From Thermococcus sp. CX2 (GTDB lineage: Archaea > Methanobacteriota_B > Thermococci > Thermococcales > Thermococcaceae), in contig NZ_SNUQ01000004.1 in the NCBI RefSeq assembly GCF_012027555.1, positions 30,284 to 94,283 of the forward strand: a stretch of 64,000 nt of DNA. Direction: 5' to 3'. Numbering within the stretch: position 1 is the first letter of the stretch; every line of letters begins with the position of its first letter. The notes under the pieces were generated by a model that was given only the letters and a program-made list of their open reading frames with translations, was not told the origin of the DNA and did no database searches. Both the position numbers and the translations under genes were made by a program. Below, one piece after another: positions 23,920 through 33,083 of this stretch.

Positions 23920-26697
23920 TTATTCCTCGGACTTCTTCTCTTCCTCCTTCTTTACATCCACCCAGAATCTCCTGGTCCTTACGAACTCCCTCTCACGCTC
24001 CATTAGGGCCACGAGGAGTGCTTCTCCCCGGTACTGGCTCAGAAGCCTCGCCGCAGTGTCTGGGCCTGTTCCGTAGCTCGCCAAGGCTAGAACTGCGTCG
24101 AAGCCGTAGGCCTCAATGAGGTCGGCAGCCTTCAGGAGCTTCCTGTATGCCTTCTCCTCCTTCGGCTCAAGTTTTCCGCCGTGCCTGACCTTTTTGAGAA
24201 CCCCTAAGAACTCCTCCGCATCTATCGGATGAGCTACCGCAAGCATTCTTGAGCCGCACTTAGGACACTCCCAGTGCTTAAGCCTCTCCTTCAAGCGGGA
24301 AACTTTAGTCTTTGAGCTCCAGCCGCAGTTGGTGCACACAAGAACGACCCCGTGGTCGAGTATCCGGCTCTTGAACAGCTCAAGTATCTCGTCCCTCTCG
24401 AGCTCTCCGCCGATTAAGAACTCCCCTCCAACGCTCACGTTGAGCCTCGCGAGGGTCGAAGGTTCTTTCCTCAGCTCCGTTTTAACGCGCAGACTTCCGG
24501 CTTTGAGCATCGCCAGAACAAGCTTCCCCTTCTCGACGTCGACTTTGTCGTGGTAGAGCTCGCTCAGTGTTTCCCTCTCTATCGCCGTCCCCTCGAAGAG
24601 CCTCTCGATTCTTCTGATCTTCGCGTCCCTCCTCAAAGCCCCGAAGCGCTTGGCAACGTTGAGCATCCTCCAGCGGTAGGCGTGCGAATCCCTTAAGACC
24701 CTGGCCACTATAAAGGGCAGCGCCTCTGGATCCTGGTAGAGGTAGCCCTTCACCTCACTTGGATTCAGCTGGAAGGGCGTCTTTATCACTATCGCATGGG
24801 CCTGGCTCCTGACCGAGAAGACCTTTCCGTACCGCATAATGAGGAAGGAGTGTACCAGTCTTCCAAGGGCTTCATTGGTCCTGTTCCCGAAGTCCGCGTG
24901 AATTATCAGGGCCTTGGGCGTGCTCTCTACTACAATGTCCCTATCGGTTGAGAATGGCTCCTCCTTGATTTCCTCAAAGGCCCTTTTGAGCTCCTCCTCG
25001 CTGAACTCAACCCCCTCCAGAAGTTCGAGGGCCCGTTTGAAGTCGAAGGCCAGCTCCCTCTTGAGCCTCCCAACATCGAGCGCAACGCCAAAAGGAACGG
25101 GAATCATCTCGCCCTCCCAGCTCGGTATCGCGCTTTCCAAGCTTTTGCTCTCGCGCACCTTCAAAAGCCTGGCCTCTTCGTCGATTTTCAGGAGAATCCA
25201 GCTCCTCCCGTTCATCACGAACTCCATTCCTTCCTCCAGGTCCATAACGAAGCTCTCGTCGAGCCGTCCGATTATGTGTCCGCTCCCTGCGTCGAAGACG
25301 CGCCAGGAAACCTCGTCCGGGATCGTCGAGAGGTTCTCGTAGTAGTACTGGAAAGCCCCGCGCCTGAGGTAGAGCAGGTTGGTCTCCTCGTCATAACCTA
25401 CGAGCCTAGCCTCTTCAAGAACGGCCAGAACGTCGAGATAATCGCTCCAGCTCAGATCCCTGTAAACGTAAGCCCTCTTTGCTATCTCATAGGGCCTCTC
25501 CCGCGGGAGCTTCTTGTACTCAACGAGCAGGCCGACGATGAAGTGCGCCAGAACGTCAAGGCCTCCGATAGGCTCAACTGCCTCGAATCTGCCCTCAAGC
25601 GCATGCTTGGCTATGACTAGACTCTGGAGGTAATCTTCCACGTTGGACGTTATTACATAACCCTCGCTGACCTCGCCTATCCTGTGCCCTGCTCTGCCAA
25701 CACGCTGGACGAGCCTGTTGACCTGCCTTGGACTCATGTACTGAATAACCACATCCACGTCTCCTATGTCTATTCCCAGCTCCATCGAGGAGGTACAGAT
25801 TAGGGCCTTTATCTTCCCCTCCTTGAGGGCTTTCTCGGCCTTTATGCGTGCCTCTTTCGAGAGGCTTCCGTGATGGACCTCGACGGGCTTCCCCCAGGCC
25901 TTCAGGCGGTGGGCGAGTATCTCTGCAAACTGCCTCGTGTTGGTGAATATGAGCGCCTTACCGTGCCTTTCCACGATTTCCCAGAGCGTTCTGAGGCGTG
26001 CCGCGACGTCTGGAGTTAGGCTTAGCTCCTCGGCCAGCTTGAGGTCTTCCTCCCTTGGCTTTGGACAGAGCACGTGGAATCGGTAGAGCTTCTTCCAGCT
26101 CGGCTTTACGATTGTCTCGGCACCGAGCCACTCCTTGATTTCTTCCTCGTTGCCCACCGTTGCCGTCATGCCTATCCTCTTGAAGTCCGCTATCTCCGCG
26201 AGACGCTCCAGGTTGAGCAGTAGCTGGGCTCCCCTCTTGTTGTCCACCAGCTCGGCTATCTCGTCCACGATGATGAACTTGACGTTCTCCAGAGCTTTTC
26301 GGAGTGATTTTACCGTTAGAATAACGCCAAGAGTCTCTGGAGTTATGATGAGCATCTGAGGCGGGTTCTTCGTCTGTTTGGCCTTTTTGTAGGCAGAAGT
26401 GTCCCCGTGCCTAACTTCGACGCTTATGCCGAGCTTTGCCCCCCACCATTCGAGCCTTTCGAGCAGGTCCCTGTTGAGGGCCTTGAGGGGAGCGATGTAG
26501 AGGGCAGAGATTGGCTTGAGGCCTTCCTCAAGGATCGCATTGAAGACGGGCAGAACGGCCGCCTCGGTCTTCCCCGAGCCTGTTGGTGCTATGATTAAAA
26601 CGCTCTTTCCTGCGCTAACCTCTTTAAAAGACTTCATCTGGAGCTCGTTGAGCCTTCCAAAGCGCTCCCTGATGACCTTCTTGAGGAGGGGGTGCAT
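23920..26697 (-). CDS. Lhr-type ATP-dependent helicase
   Basis: About 925 aa SF2 helicase of the archaeal Lhr/Lhr-core type. Motifs: APTGSGKTEAAV, DEIAELVDNKRG (Walker B DEIA), TATVGN, and the C-terminal RecA domain SMELGIDIGDVD and QRVGRAGHR. The large C-terminal part includes a zinc ribbon (CTNCGWSS...CPKCGS). Lhr proteins are 3'-5' DNA helicases linked to repair of stalled forks. ATG 26697 is preferred over the longer frame start at 26730, since TTTATAAA at 26719-26726 is the TATA box and the transcript would begin close to that ATG (leaderless). Confidence 0.92.
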   Translation of the reverse strand: MHPLLKKVIRERFGRLNELQMKSFKEVSAGKSVLIIAPTGSGKTEAAVLPVFNAILEEGLKPISALYIAPLKALNRDLLERLEWWGAKLGISVEVRHGDTSAYKKAKQTKNPPQMLIITPETLGVILTVKSLRKALENVKFIIVDEIAELVDNKRGAQLLLNLERLAEIADFKRIGMTATVGNEEEIKEWLGAETIVKPSWKKLYRFHVLCPKPREEDLKLAEELSLTPDVAARLRTLWEIVERHGKALIFTNTRQFAEILAHRLKAWGKPVEVHHGSLSKEARIKAEKALKEGKIKALICTSSMELGIDIGDVDVVIQYMSPRQVNRLVQRVGRAGHRIGEVSEGYVITSNVEDYLQSLVIAKHALEGRFEAVEPIGGLDVLAHFIVGLLVEYKKLPRERPYEIAKRAYVYRDLSWSDYLDVLAVLEEARLVGYDEETNLLYLRRGAFQYYYENLSTIPDEVSWRVFDAGSGHIIGRLDESFVMDLEEGMEFVMNGRSWILLKIDEEARLLKVRESKSLESAIPSWEGEMIPVPFGVALDVGRLKRELAFDFKRALELLEGVEFSEEELKRAFEEIKEEPFSTDRDIVVESTPKALIIHADFGNRTNEALGRLVHSFLIMRYGKVFSVRSQAHAIVIKTPFQLNPSEVKGYLYQDPEALPFIVARVLRDSHAYRWRMLNVAKRFGALRRDAKIRRIERLFEGTAIERETLSELYHDKVDVEKGKLVLAMLKAGSLRVKTELRKEPSTLARLNVSVGGEFLIGGELERDEILELFKSRILDHGVVLVCTNCGWSSKTKVSRLKERLKHWECPKCGSRMLAVAHPIDAEEFLGVLKKVRHGGKLEPKEEKAYRKLLKAADLIEAYGFDAVLALASYGTGPDTAARLLSQYRGEALLVALMEREREFVRTRRFWVDVKKEEEKKSEE

Positions 26698-26715
26698 GGT
26701 GGAAGAAGGGAGGGG

Positions 26716-26728
26716 AGGTTTATAAATC
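26716..26728 (-). promoter_or_regulatory. TATA box of the Lhr helicase gene
   Basis: GATTTATAAACC on the minus strand ends about 22 bases before ATG 26697, which implies a leaderless mRNA. It overlaps the stop codon of the alcohol dehydrogenase gene immediately upstream. Confidence 0.6.
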
Positions 26729-27860
26729 ACTCCCCGTAGAAGGCCTTCAAATAGAGCTCCCTTATCTCCTCAGGCTTGGGCTCCACCGGGTTGAAGGCTA
26801 TCAGCCCGTCGCGGTAGGCCTTCTCCGCCATCTCCTCGACCCTGCTCACGAAAGTTTCTTCGTCAACCAGCTCGCTCAGCTTCGGAACGCCGAGCATCTC
26901 GTTTAGCTCCTTAACGACTTCCACTAACTCTTTGGCGCTTGAGAAGCCCAGCTCCCTCGCTATCTCCGCGTAGCGCTTCCTCGCGTAGTCGCTCCTCATG
27001 TTGAACTCCATCACGTAGGGCAGGAATATCGCGTTGAGCAGGCCGTGGGGACCTATCCAAGCAGCCTTGTGGCTCATGGCATGGCAGAGGCCGAGGCGTG
27101 CGTTGAGAAACGCTATCCCTGCCATGGTCGCCGCGTAGTGGACCTTTGCCCTCGCCTCCGCATCGCCCTTCACGGAGAGCGGCAGCCACTTGTAGACGAT
27201 CTTTATCGCATTTATCGCCATCGCGTCGCTGAAGGGGTTGGCTGTCTTCGTCGTGTAGGCCTCTATTCCATGCACCAAGACGTCCAAACCGGAATTCCTC
27301 GCCACTTCAGCCGGCATCATTCTGGGCAAGCGGGGATCGAGGATGGCTATATCTGGTGCTATCTCCGGAGTAACGATGTTGTACTTTATGCCACCCTTCT
27401 TGAGAACGCTCGCGGCCGAAACCTCGCTGCCGGCTCCACTGGTGGAGGGTATGGCTATCAGCGGTGTTTTGAGCTTCGGCACGGGCTTCGGCTTGGAAAA
27501 GCGGTCGATGAAGGCTATCTCCTCGAACTCAACATCCGGAGCGTCGTAGAAGACCTTCAGCGCCTTGGTAGTGTCTATGACGCTTCCGCCACCTAATGCC
27601 ACCAGAAGATCCGGGTTAAACTCCCTTACCTTCGGTAGGAACTCCTCGATGACTTCCACACTCGGCTCGGCTGGAAGGCCCACTATCGAGAAAACCTCTG
27701 CTCCAGCGTCCCTCACGTAGTCCTCGGCCTCCTCTAGAAAGCCGTGTCTCTTCATCGAGCTTGATGAAAGGATTAAAACGCGCTCGTGACCCTTTGCAGC
27801 CTTGGAGAGGTAGCTCAGGCTCCCATCCCCCTCAACTATCTTCGTCTTCAGCCGGAACAT
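26727..27860 (-). CDS. Iron-containing alcohol dehydrogenase
   Basis: About 377 aa group III dehydrogenase. NAD(P)-binding GGGSVIDTTK and PSTSGAGSEVS; iron ligands in NSGLDVLVHGIEAY, LCHAMSHK and GPHGLLNAI are all intact. Thermococcales enzymes of this family reduce aldehydes to alcohols to dispose of excess reductant. ATG 27860 lies behind GGTGGTG; the longer frame start at 27872 is within that site. Confidence 0.93.
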   Translation of the reverse strand: MFRLKTKIVEGDGSLSYLSKAAKGHERVLILSSSSMKRHGFLEEAEDYVRDAGAEVFSIVGLPAEPSVEVIEEFLPKVREFNPDLLVALGGGSVIDTTKALKVFYDAPDVEFEEIAFIDRFSKPKPVPKLKTPLIAIPSTSGAGSEVSAASVLKKGGIKYNIVTPEIAPDIAILDPRLPRMMPAEVARNSGLDVLVHGIEAYTTKTANPFSDAMAINAIKIVYKWLPLSVKGDAEARAKVHYAATMAGIAFLNARLGLCHAMSHKAAWIGPHGLLNAIFLPYVMEFNMRSDYARKRYAEIARELGFSSAKELVEVVKELNEMLGVPKLSELVDEETFVSRVEEMAEKAYRDGLIAFNPVEPKPEEIRELYLKAFYGE

Positions 27861-27886
27861 GGGCACCACCATGTGGATTTGGGGCC

Positions 27887-29167
27887 TTAGGCTTTTAATC
27901 CTCTCGCCCCTTTCCCTAGAGGAATAATTGACAACAGAAGCAGAAGCGATGCTATCGTAAAGTTCACCGTGAACCCGAGGGTCGAGGTTATGACTCCGCT
28001 CAGGAAGTTTCCAGCTATCGCTCCGAGAGAGCTTATTAGATTGTAGGTCCCAATGAGTGCTCCCCTTTTCTTAGGCGGGGCGTTCCGGGAGATTAGAGAG
28101 GTCGTTGAAATGCTGATGAAGGACCAGGTGTAACCCGCGAGGAAGTAGGAAACCGCCGCCAGGAAAATGAATGATCTCCCTTCAGAAACGGTTGATAAGG
28201 CCAGCAGGGAAAATGCGAAGGCCCTGAGCGAAAGCCCCTTGAACAGTGCGCTCTTCCCCCCGTTCTGTTTTATGCTCCTCCCAACCCGGGTGTACATGAA
28301 GGCCGAGACCGCAGAGTTCACTATGCTCATCGCGTAGATTGTGAACGTTCCAAAGCCGTTGGCCTTTAGCAGAACTGGAAACTGGCTGAAGTACAGCATG
28401 GCCCCTACCCAGAAAAGGAGGCTGGAAATGTAGAGTTCCCCAACACCGCCCGTTGAAAAGCGCGGTAGGTGTGTTATCATGTTTGGGAGATACCGGAACT
28501 TCTCTATGACGTAGCCAAAGTATGCTCCGAGAATATGCCTGTTAAGGTGCAGCGGAATTTCCCTGATAGTTTTCAGCCCCAGTGGGACCGAGAAGAGCCC
28601 GATGATTCCGAACATCACGAAGAGCTCCCTTAGGTCTGCGACACTAACCACCAGCAGGCCTATTACCATTCCCGCCACCCATGCCCAGCCACCTATCTCG
28701 TTGAATCTTCCAATGGCGTGGTCCCAGTCCTCCAGCCGAAATGTTTTGGTGATGATGAGGATGGGTATCGGGATGGTGGCCGCGATGAAGAAGGTATAAA
28801 CTGCGTTGATGAGCATGACCTGATGCACGGTACGGGCAAGGGAAAAGAAGAACGTTGCAATGGCCGAACCAAGAAAACCCAGTATTAGGAATGCCTTTCG
28901 TCTGTTGAGCCTGTCACTTAGCTTTCCCCAGAAGAGCCCGCCCAGCATTGAGGCGAGACTTCCGACGGCGTTCACCACTCCGACTTCGGTGGGCCCGCCC
29001 CCAACTTCGAGGGTCAGGATGGGTATTAGGGGTGCCGTTCCCCCAGCGGACACCTTGAAGGGTACAAAGGAGTAGAACCAGCTTTCATGGTTGGGCTTGT
29101 GCATTTGATGCCTCTTTTCCAGGGTTTTAAGGGTGGTGCGTTTGCGCTTCTGGGAATACCGGGCCAT
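27887..29167 (-). CDS. Major facilitator superfamily transporter
   Basis: About 426 aa with roughly a dozen hydrophobic segments and the MFS loop signature GKLSDRLNRRK after TM2. A basic N-terminal tail (RYSQKRKRTTLKTLEKRH) precedes the first helix. Substrate not predictable. ATG 29167 is preceded by GGGTG; an internal Met at about residue 22 is a possible shorter start. Lies 14 bp upstream of the alcohol dehydrogenase reading frame on the same strand. Confidence 0.88.
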   Translation of the reverse strand: MARYSQKRKRTTLKTLEKRHQMHKPNHESWFYSFVPFKVSAGGTAPLIPILTLEVGGGPTEVGVVNAVGSLASMLGGLFWGKLSDRLNRRKAFLILGFLGSAIATFFFSLARTVHQVMLINAVYTFFIAATIPIPILIITKTFRLEDWDHAIGRFNEIGGWAWVAGMVIGLLVVSVADLRELFVMFGIIGLFSVPLGLKTIREIPLHLNRHILGAYFGYVIEKFRYLPNMITHLPRFSTGGVGELYISSLLFWVGAMLYFSQFPVLLKANGFGTFTIYAMSIVNSAVSAFMYTRVGRSIKQNGGKSALFKGLSLRAFAFSLLALSTVSEGRSFIFLAAVSYFLAGYTWSFISISTTSLISRNAPPKKRGALIGTYNLISSLGAIAGNFLSGVITSTLGFTVNFTIASLLLLLSIIPLGKGARGLKA

Positions 29168-29223
29168 TTGTAACACCCAAAAAAGGGGGAGGGGTTAGAA
29201 TAATATCAAAAACGGGACGCTCC

Positions 29224-29376
29224 TCACTCTTCGTCCCACTCCTCGTCCCAGTCTTCCTCGAAATCGTCTTCGTAGTAGTACCCCTCCTCAACCTCATCAA
29301 AGGGGTCGAACTCTTCGTCCTCCTCGACGGGAGACATCACCTTGGATTCCGGGACCTTCTTTTTCTTCGGCACCAT
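29224..29376 (-). CDS. Small, very acidic protein (50 aa)
   Basis: The reading frame starts ATG-GTG-CCG-AAG with an excellent ribosome binding site (GGGGGTGA, 6 nt before ATG) and a TATA-like AGTTTTTAAGC further upstream near 29424. The protein has a basic start (PKKKKVPESK) and then an almost wholly acidic tail rich in Glu, Asp, Tyr and Trp (EDDFEEDWDEEWDEE). No homologous family is recognised. The strong translation signals argue that it is real; the composition suggests a nucleic-acid-mimic or chaperone-like acidic protein, which is speculation. Confidence 0.7.
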   Translation of the reverse strand: MVPKKKKVPESKVMSPVEEDEEFDPFDEVEEGYYYEDDFEEDWDEEWDEE

Positions 29377-29522
29377 GGCTTTCACCCCCTCATGGGGCGT
29401 TATTTCACGGTTAGAATGAGCTTAAAAACTTTTCGTGTACATAACCGGCTTGTCACCAGTTACTAATAATTTTAGGTGCTTTGAACGTTGTTAGGCCCAA
29501 AAAATGGCCTCTCCTGGGAGAA

Positions 29523-29533
29523 AGATTTATAAA
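29523..29533 (+). promoter_or_regulatory. Promoter of the PLP / DUF1611 / PP-loop / GNAT operon
   Basis: GATTTATAAAC is a strong TATA. The predicted start is near 29555, giving a leader of about 95 nt before ATG 29650 that contains an out-of-frame small ORF (29583-29675) with its own GGGGAG. An AGGCC..GGCCT inverted repeat lies just upstream (29492-29509). Confidence 0.6.
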
Positions 29534-29649
29534 CCCTTGTCTAATTCCACAGTGCCCCCATCAAAATATGGGGAGAAATCACATGTTGGACCCAGAATTG
29601 GGGAGCTGTCAATCGAGAAATCACAAATTAGAGATAAGTGGTGGGAGAT

Positions 29650-30639
29650 ATGGAAGCCGAAAAAGGCCCCGATGACGACGAGGGCCCCCTCATGAGGGTG
29701 CCAGCCCTCGAAGATCTCCTCGGTATTTCAAAAATATTCGTGAAATTTGAGGGGAGGAATCCCACTGGAACCCACAAGGACAGAATAGCCAGGCTTCATG
29801 TTGAAACCGCTAAGACACTGGGGTTCTCTGGCATTACGGTTGGAACCTGTGGAAACTACGGTGTCGCATTGGCTTACTACGCACGGCTGTTCGGCCTCAA
29901 GGCTTACATCTTCGTCCCCGCCGGCTACACCCTCGGGCGCTCTGAGGAGATGCTCAGGTACGGTGCAAGGATAATCCCAGTTCACGGGCCCTATGAGAAG
30001 GCCGTCCTGGAGAGCAGGAAATTCGCCGTTGAAAAAGGTCTCTATGATGCCAACCCCGGAAGCCATCCCGAGATAGACTACCTCGGTTATGCTGAGATAG
30101 CGAAGGAAATAGCGTTGAGAATAAACCCCTATGCCGTCTTTGTTCCAGTTGGAAACGGTACAACACTTTCAGGCATTCATTATGGCTTTAAAGCGCTCGG
30201 CCTGAAACCGAGGATGGTTGGGGTGACCACCAGCTTTGGAAACCAGGTTCTTCGGGAGTTCTACGGGGTCGATGGGAATGACTTCGCCGAGACCGAATTT
30301 AACGAGCCCCTCGTCTCCATCGTTTCCTTTGACAGGGATGCGGCCCTCAAAGCCGTGAACGAGTCGGGGGGATACATCTTCGGGTTTGCGGATGACACCG
30401 CGCTGTATTACGCATCCCTCCTGAAGGGGGTTGGGATAAACGCCCTGCCGGCGTCCGCACTTACCCTTGCTGGACTGGTAAAGTTCGTGAGGAAGTTCGG
30501 TGTTAACGGAAAGAACTTCGTTCTCGTGGTTACTGGAGGTGTAAAGAATGGAAGAGGCCCTACTCTTGACGGAAGGGCGCTATCTGTCAACGGATGGAAA
30601 GACCGCGCACGGGTTGGTGAGGTACTCCAGAAGGTTTAG
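29650..30639 (+). CDS. PLP-dependent enzyme, threonine synthase-like (fold type II)
   Basis: About 329 aa. Catalytic Lys43 in NPTGTHKDR, the TCGNYGVA phosphate loop and VPVGNGTTL identify the tryptophan synthase beta / threonine synthase fold. It lacks the N-terminal zinc ribbon found in many archaeal threonine synthases. It is first in a four-gene operon whose members overlap, so its product is probably used by the next enzymes rather than for general threonine synthesis. ATG 29650 is the best start, but the N terminus is uncertain (see findings). The last 92 nt are also the start of the DUF1611 gene. Confidence 0.85.
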   Translation: MEAEKGPDDDEGPLMRVPALEDLLGISKIFVKFEGRNPTGTHKDRIARLHVETAKTLGFSGITVGTCGNYGVALAYYARLFGLKAYIFVPAGYTLGRSEEMLRYGARIIPVHGPYEKAVLESRKFAVEKGLYDANPGSHPEIDYLGYAEIAKEIALRINPYAVFVPVGNGTTLSGIHYGFKALGLKPRMVGVTTSFGNQVLREFYGVDGNDFAETEFNEPLVSIVSFDRDAALKAVNESGGYIFGFADDTALYYASLLKGVGINALPASALTLAGLVKFVRKFGVNGKNFVLVVTGGVKNGRGPTLDGRALSVNGWKDRARVGEVLQKV

Positions 30640-31636
30640 GATCGTGGGCCTCGTGGACTCGACCCTCACGGGGAGGGACGCCGGTGAGGTTCTAGACGGC
30701 ATCAGGAGGGGCATTCCCATCTACGCAACATTGGATGAGGCATTAGCTGAGAACCCGGGCGTGGGTTATCTAATAATCGGCGTTGCCACCCCTGGCGGTT
30801 ACCTTCCCCCAGACTACAGGAGGGTAGTCACCAAGGCCATACGGAGGGGACTGAGCATCATCAGCGGACTCCACAGCTTCCTGAGTGATGACCCCTATCT
30901 CAGACGGCTGGCGAAGAGGTATGGAGTCGAGCTGATAGACGTCAGGAAGATGTTCTACAACCTGAGGATACCCTTCACCGGTAAGATAGAGGAGGTTTCC
31001 TCAATTAAAGTGGCCGTTCTCGGAACCGATGCGGCGATAGGGAAAAGGACGACGGCCATAATGCTCCAGGAGGCATTTGAAAAGCTCGGAAAGAAGAGCA
31101 GTTTCGTCGCCATGGGCCAGACTGGGTGGATGCAGGGCTTCAGGTACGCGATAGTTATGGACTCCATAATCAACGACTTCGTGGCAGGGGCGATAGAGGA
31201 CGTCATCTGGAGGGCATGGGCCGAGGAGAGGCCCGACGTTATAGTGACCCATGGGGAAGGTTCTCTGCTCCACCCGGCATATCCAGGCGGTTTCGAGCTG
31301 ATAGCCGCTGGAAGGCCCGATTATATCGTCCTTCAGCACGCCCCGGCCAGGAAGAGCTTCGACGATTTTCCGCAGTATCCCCTGCCACCGCTGGACAGGT
31401 ATATTCAGCTCGTGGAACTGCTCTCGGGTAGAAGGCCAATCGCCATAACGATAAACTCCCAAGGACTCACGAGGGAAGAAGCTTTAGAGAAGGCGAGGGA
31501 AATAGAGGAAACCTACGGCATACTGACGAGGGTTCCGCTATATGAGGGGGTAGAAGACATTGCCAGGATGATACTCGACGACGCAGAGGGAAGGGCTAGA
31601 GCCACGGAGGAGGTGGGGGCTCTTGTCGCTCCCTGA
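30548..31636 (+). CDS. DUF1611 (DgcN-like) protein
   Basis: 362 aa. The N-terminal family motif LLLTEGRYLS...GKTAHGLVRYSRR, a Rossmann-like first domain, then a P-loop-like GTDAAIGKRTT (159-169) and the MGQTGWMQG and THGEGSLLHP motifs mark DUF1611. Characterised relatives (DgcN) act with DgcA in a D-glutamate route through N-acetyl-D-glutamate. GGAGGTG lies at the right distance before ATG 30548, so the 92-nt overlap with the PLP enzyme gene is genuine. No DgcA-type epimerase is adjacent here; a PP-loop protein takes its place. Confidence 0.85.
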   Translation: MEEALLLTEGRYLSTDGKTAHGLVRYSRRFRIVGLVDSTLTGRDAGEVLDGIRRGIPIYATLDEALAENPGVGYLIIGVATPGGYLPPDYRRVVTKAIRRGLSIISGLHSFLSDDPYLRRLAKRYGVELIDVRKMFYNLRIPFTGKIEEVSSIKVAVLGTDAAIGKRTTAIMLQEAFEKLGKKSSFVAMGQTGWMQGFRYAIVMDSIINDFVAGAIEDVIWRAWAEERPDVIVTHGEGSLLHPAYPGGFELIAAGRPDYIVLQHAPARKSFDDFPQYPLPPLDRYIQLVELLSGRRPIAITINSQGLTREEALEKAREIEETYGILTRVPLYEGVEDIARMILDDAEGRARATEEVGALVAP

Positions 31637-33083
31637 CCTTAAATGTTTTGACTATATCCTTGTGGGGAGCCCCAAGATTAGGAGAAAACAAGTAAGCTCG
31701 ATTTACCGCCTCGGTCTCGATGGGGAGGAACTTAAGTTTAAGCTCATCCATAGTTACCGGGAGAAAATCCCCAGGATAGAGCCGTTTGCGAAGCTCATGA
31801 GCATCGCACCAGCGGTGAACTACGGACTCTTTACACCTCTTATAAGGTTCGAGTTTCCCCTCGATGCGAGGGATTTCAGGTTTTTCGTTGAAATGATGAA
31901 CGTAACCTCTAGGGACATCTTCGTCAATAGAATCGCCAGGAGAACGGGCTTCGTGAGGGAGGAGTTCGTACCCAGAACGGTAACCCCCGAAATGGCGGAA
32001 CCCATGGCGAGGGTGGAGGCTGAGGAGATAACCGTTGAGGACATAGATTTTATCCCGGACTATGAAAAGTGCGCCGTCATGCTCAGTGGAGGTAAGGAAA
32101 GCCTTCTAAGTTATGGCTTAATGAAGGAACTCGGTTGCGACGTCTATCCCCTCTTTTTCAATGAATCGGGCGGTCACTGGAAGGTTGCCTTACCTGCATA
32201 CCGCTGGTTTGAGAAGAACGAGCCCAACACAAAAAAGGTATGGAGCAACGTTGACAGGCTCTACACGTTCATCGAGAAGAACATGAGGATTCTCCAGAAC
32301 GTTGGTAAGCCGAAGGCCGAAATTTACCCCATACGGCTGTTTTTCTTTGAGCACTATCTGTTCTCTTTCCTGCCACTCATATACAAGTACGGGATAGGAA
32401 ATGTTCTCTTCGGGAACGAGTACGATGACCCGCGTGGGCTCAGCTATGAATTCCACGGCATTCCCCACTTTTATGCGGTCTTTGACCAGAGCCAGTGGTT
32501 TGAGAAGTACATGACGCACTGGTTCGCTGAACGCGGGCTCGGAATAAGGCAGTGGTCGGCAGTGCGCCCGATAACTGGTCTGATAGTCGAGCGCGTCCTT
32601 TATCACCGCTATCCCGAGCTCTTCAGGCTCCAGCGGAGCTGTCACTCCGTCCACAGGGAGGGTAATGACTACGTTCCCTGCGGCACCTGCTTTAAGTGCA
32701 ACGGCATCCTCACTTTCCTCCTCGCAAACAGTATAGACCCTGCGTTGATAAAGTACAAGTCCGAGCACGTGAAGACACTTCCCGAGCGGATAAAGGCTGG
32801 ACTGGTACGCCTCGATACCGACGAGCTTGAGCACTCCCTACACCTGATAAAGAAAAGGGACAGGAGCTTTCCTATGGAGGGTAAGCCCCACTGGCACGTT
32901 GAGATGCTCCACTTCGACGACAGGAACTCCCATTTTGATAGCATCCCCCCGGAGTTCAGGGAGCGCCTCTACTCAATACTTGAAGGGTACACGAAGGGGT
33001 ATGTTTACCTCAATGGAAACAGGTGGAGAAGGATCACACGGAGGGAGGCTGTGAGGGGTGCTCCAGAAGAAGCCAACGGATAG
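31623..33083 (+). CDS. PP-loop (adenine nucleotide alpha-hydrolase-like) protein with Cys cluster
   Basis: 486 aa. PP-loop SGGKES at 155-160 for ATP activation of a carboxylate or amide, and a late metal-binding set C340, C353, C356, C359 (CGTCFKCNG). The general plan recalls QueC and, loosely, the MurL-type peptidoglycan glutamate epimerases, which also use ATP; that resemblance is from memory and unproven. Begins at TTG 31623 with GGAGGTG upstream and overlaps DUF1611 by 14 nt and the GNAT gene by 26 nt. Substrate unknown; operon context suggests an amino-acid-like substrate. Confidence 0.8.
   Translation: MSLPDLKCFDYILVGSPKIRRKQVSSIYRLGLDGEELKFKLIHSYREKIPRIEPFAKLMSIAPAVNYGLFTPLIRFEFPLDARDFRFFVEMMNVTSRDIFVNRIARRTGFVREEFVPRTVTPEMAEPMARVEAEEITVEDIDFIPDYEKCAVMLSGGKESLLSYGLMKELGCDVYPLFFNESGGHWKVALPAYRWFEKNEPNTKKVWSNVDRLYTFIEKNMRILQNVGKPKAEIYPIRLFFFEHYLFSFLPLIYKYGIGNVLFGNEYDDPRGLSYEFHGIPHFYAVFDQSQWFEKYMTHWFAERGLGIRQWSAVRPITGLIVERVLYHRYPELFRLQRSCHSVHREGNDYVPCGTCFKCNGILTFLLANSIDPALIKYKSEHVKTLPERIKAGLVRLDTDELEHSLHLIKKRDRSFPMEGKPHWHVEMLHFDDRNSHFDSIPPEFRERLYSILEGYTKGYVYLNGNRWRRITRREAVRGAPEEANG

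Noticed and set aside
31623..33083. Firm MurL assignment of the PP-loop protein
   Set aside because: Only a loose architectural similarity can be seen and no peptidoglycan genes exist nearby; kept as a hypothesis only.
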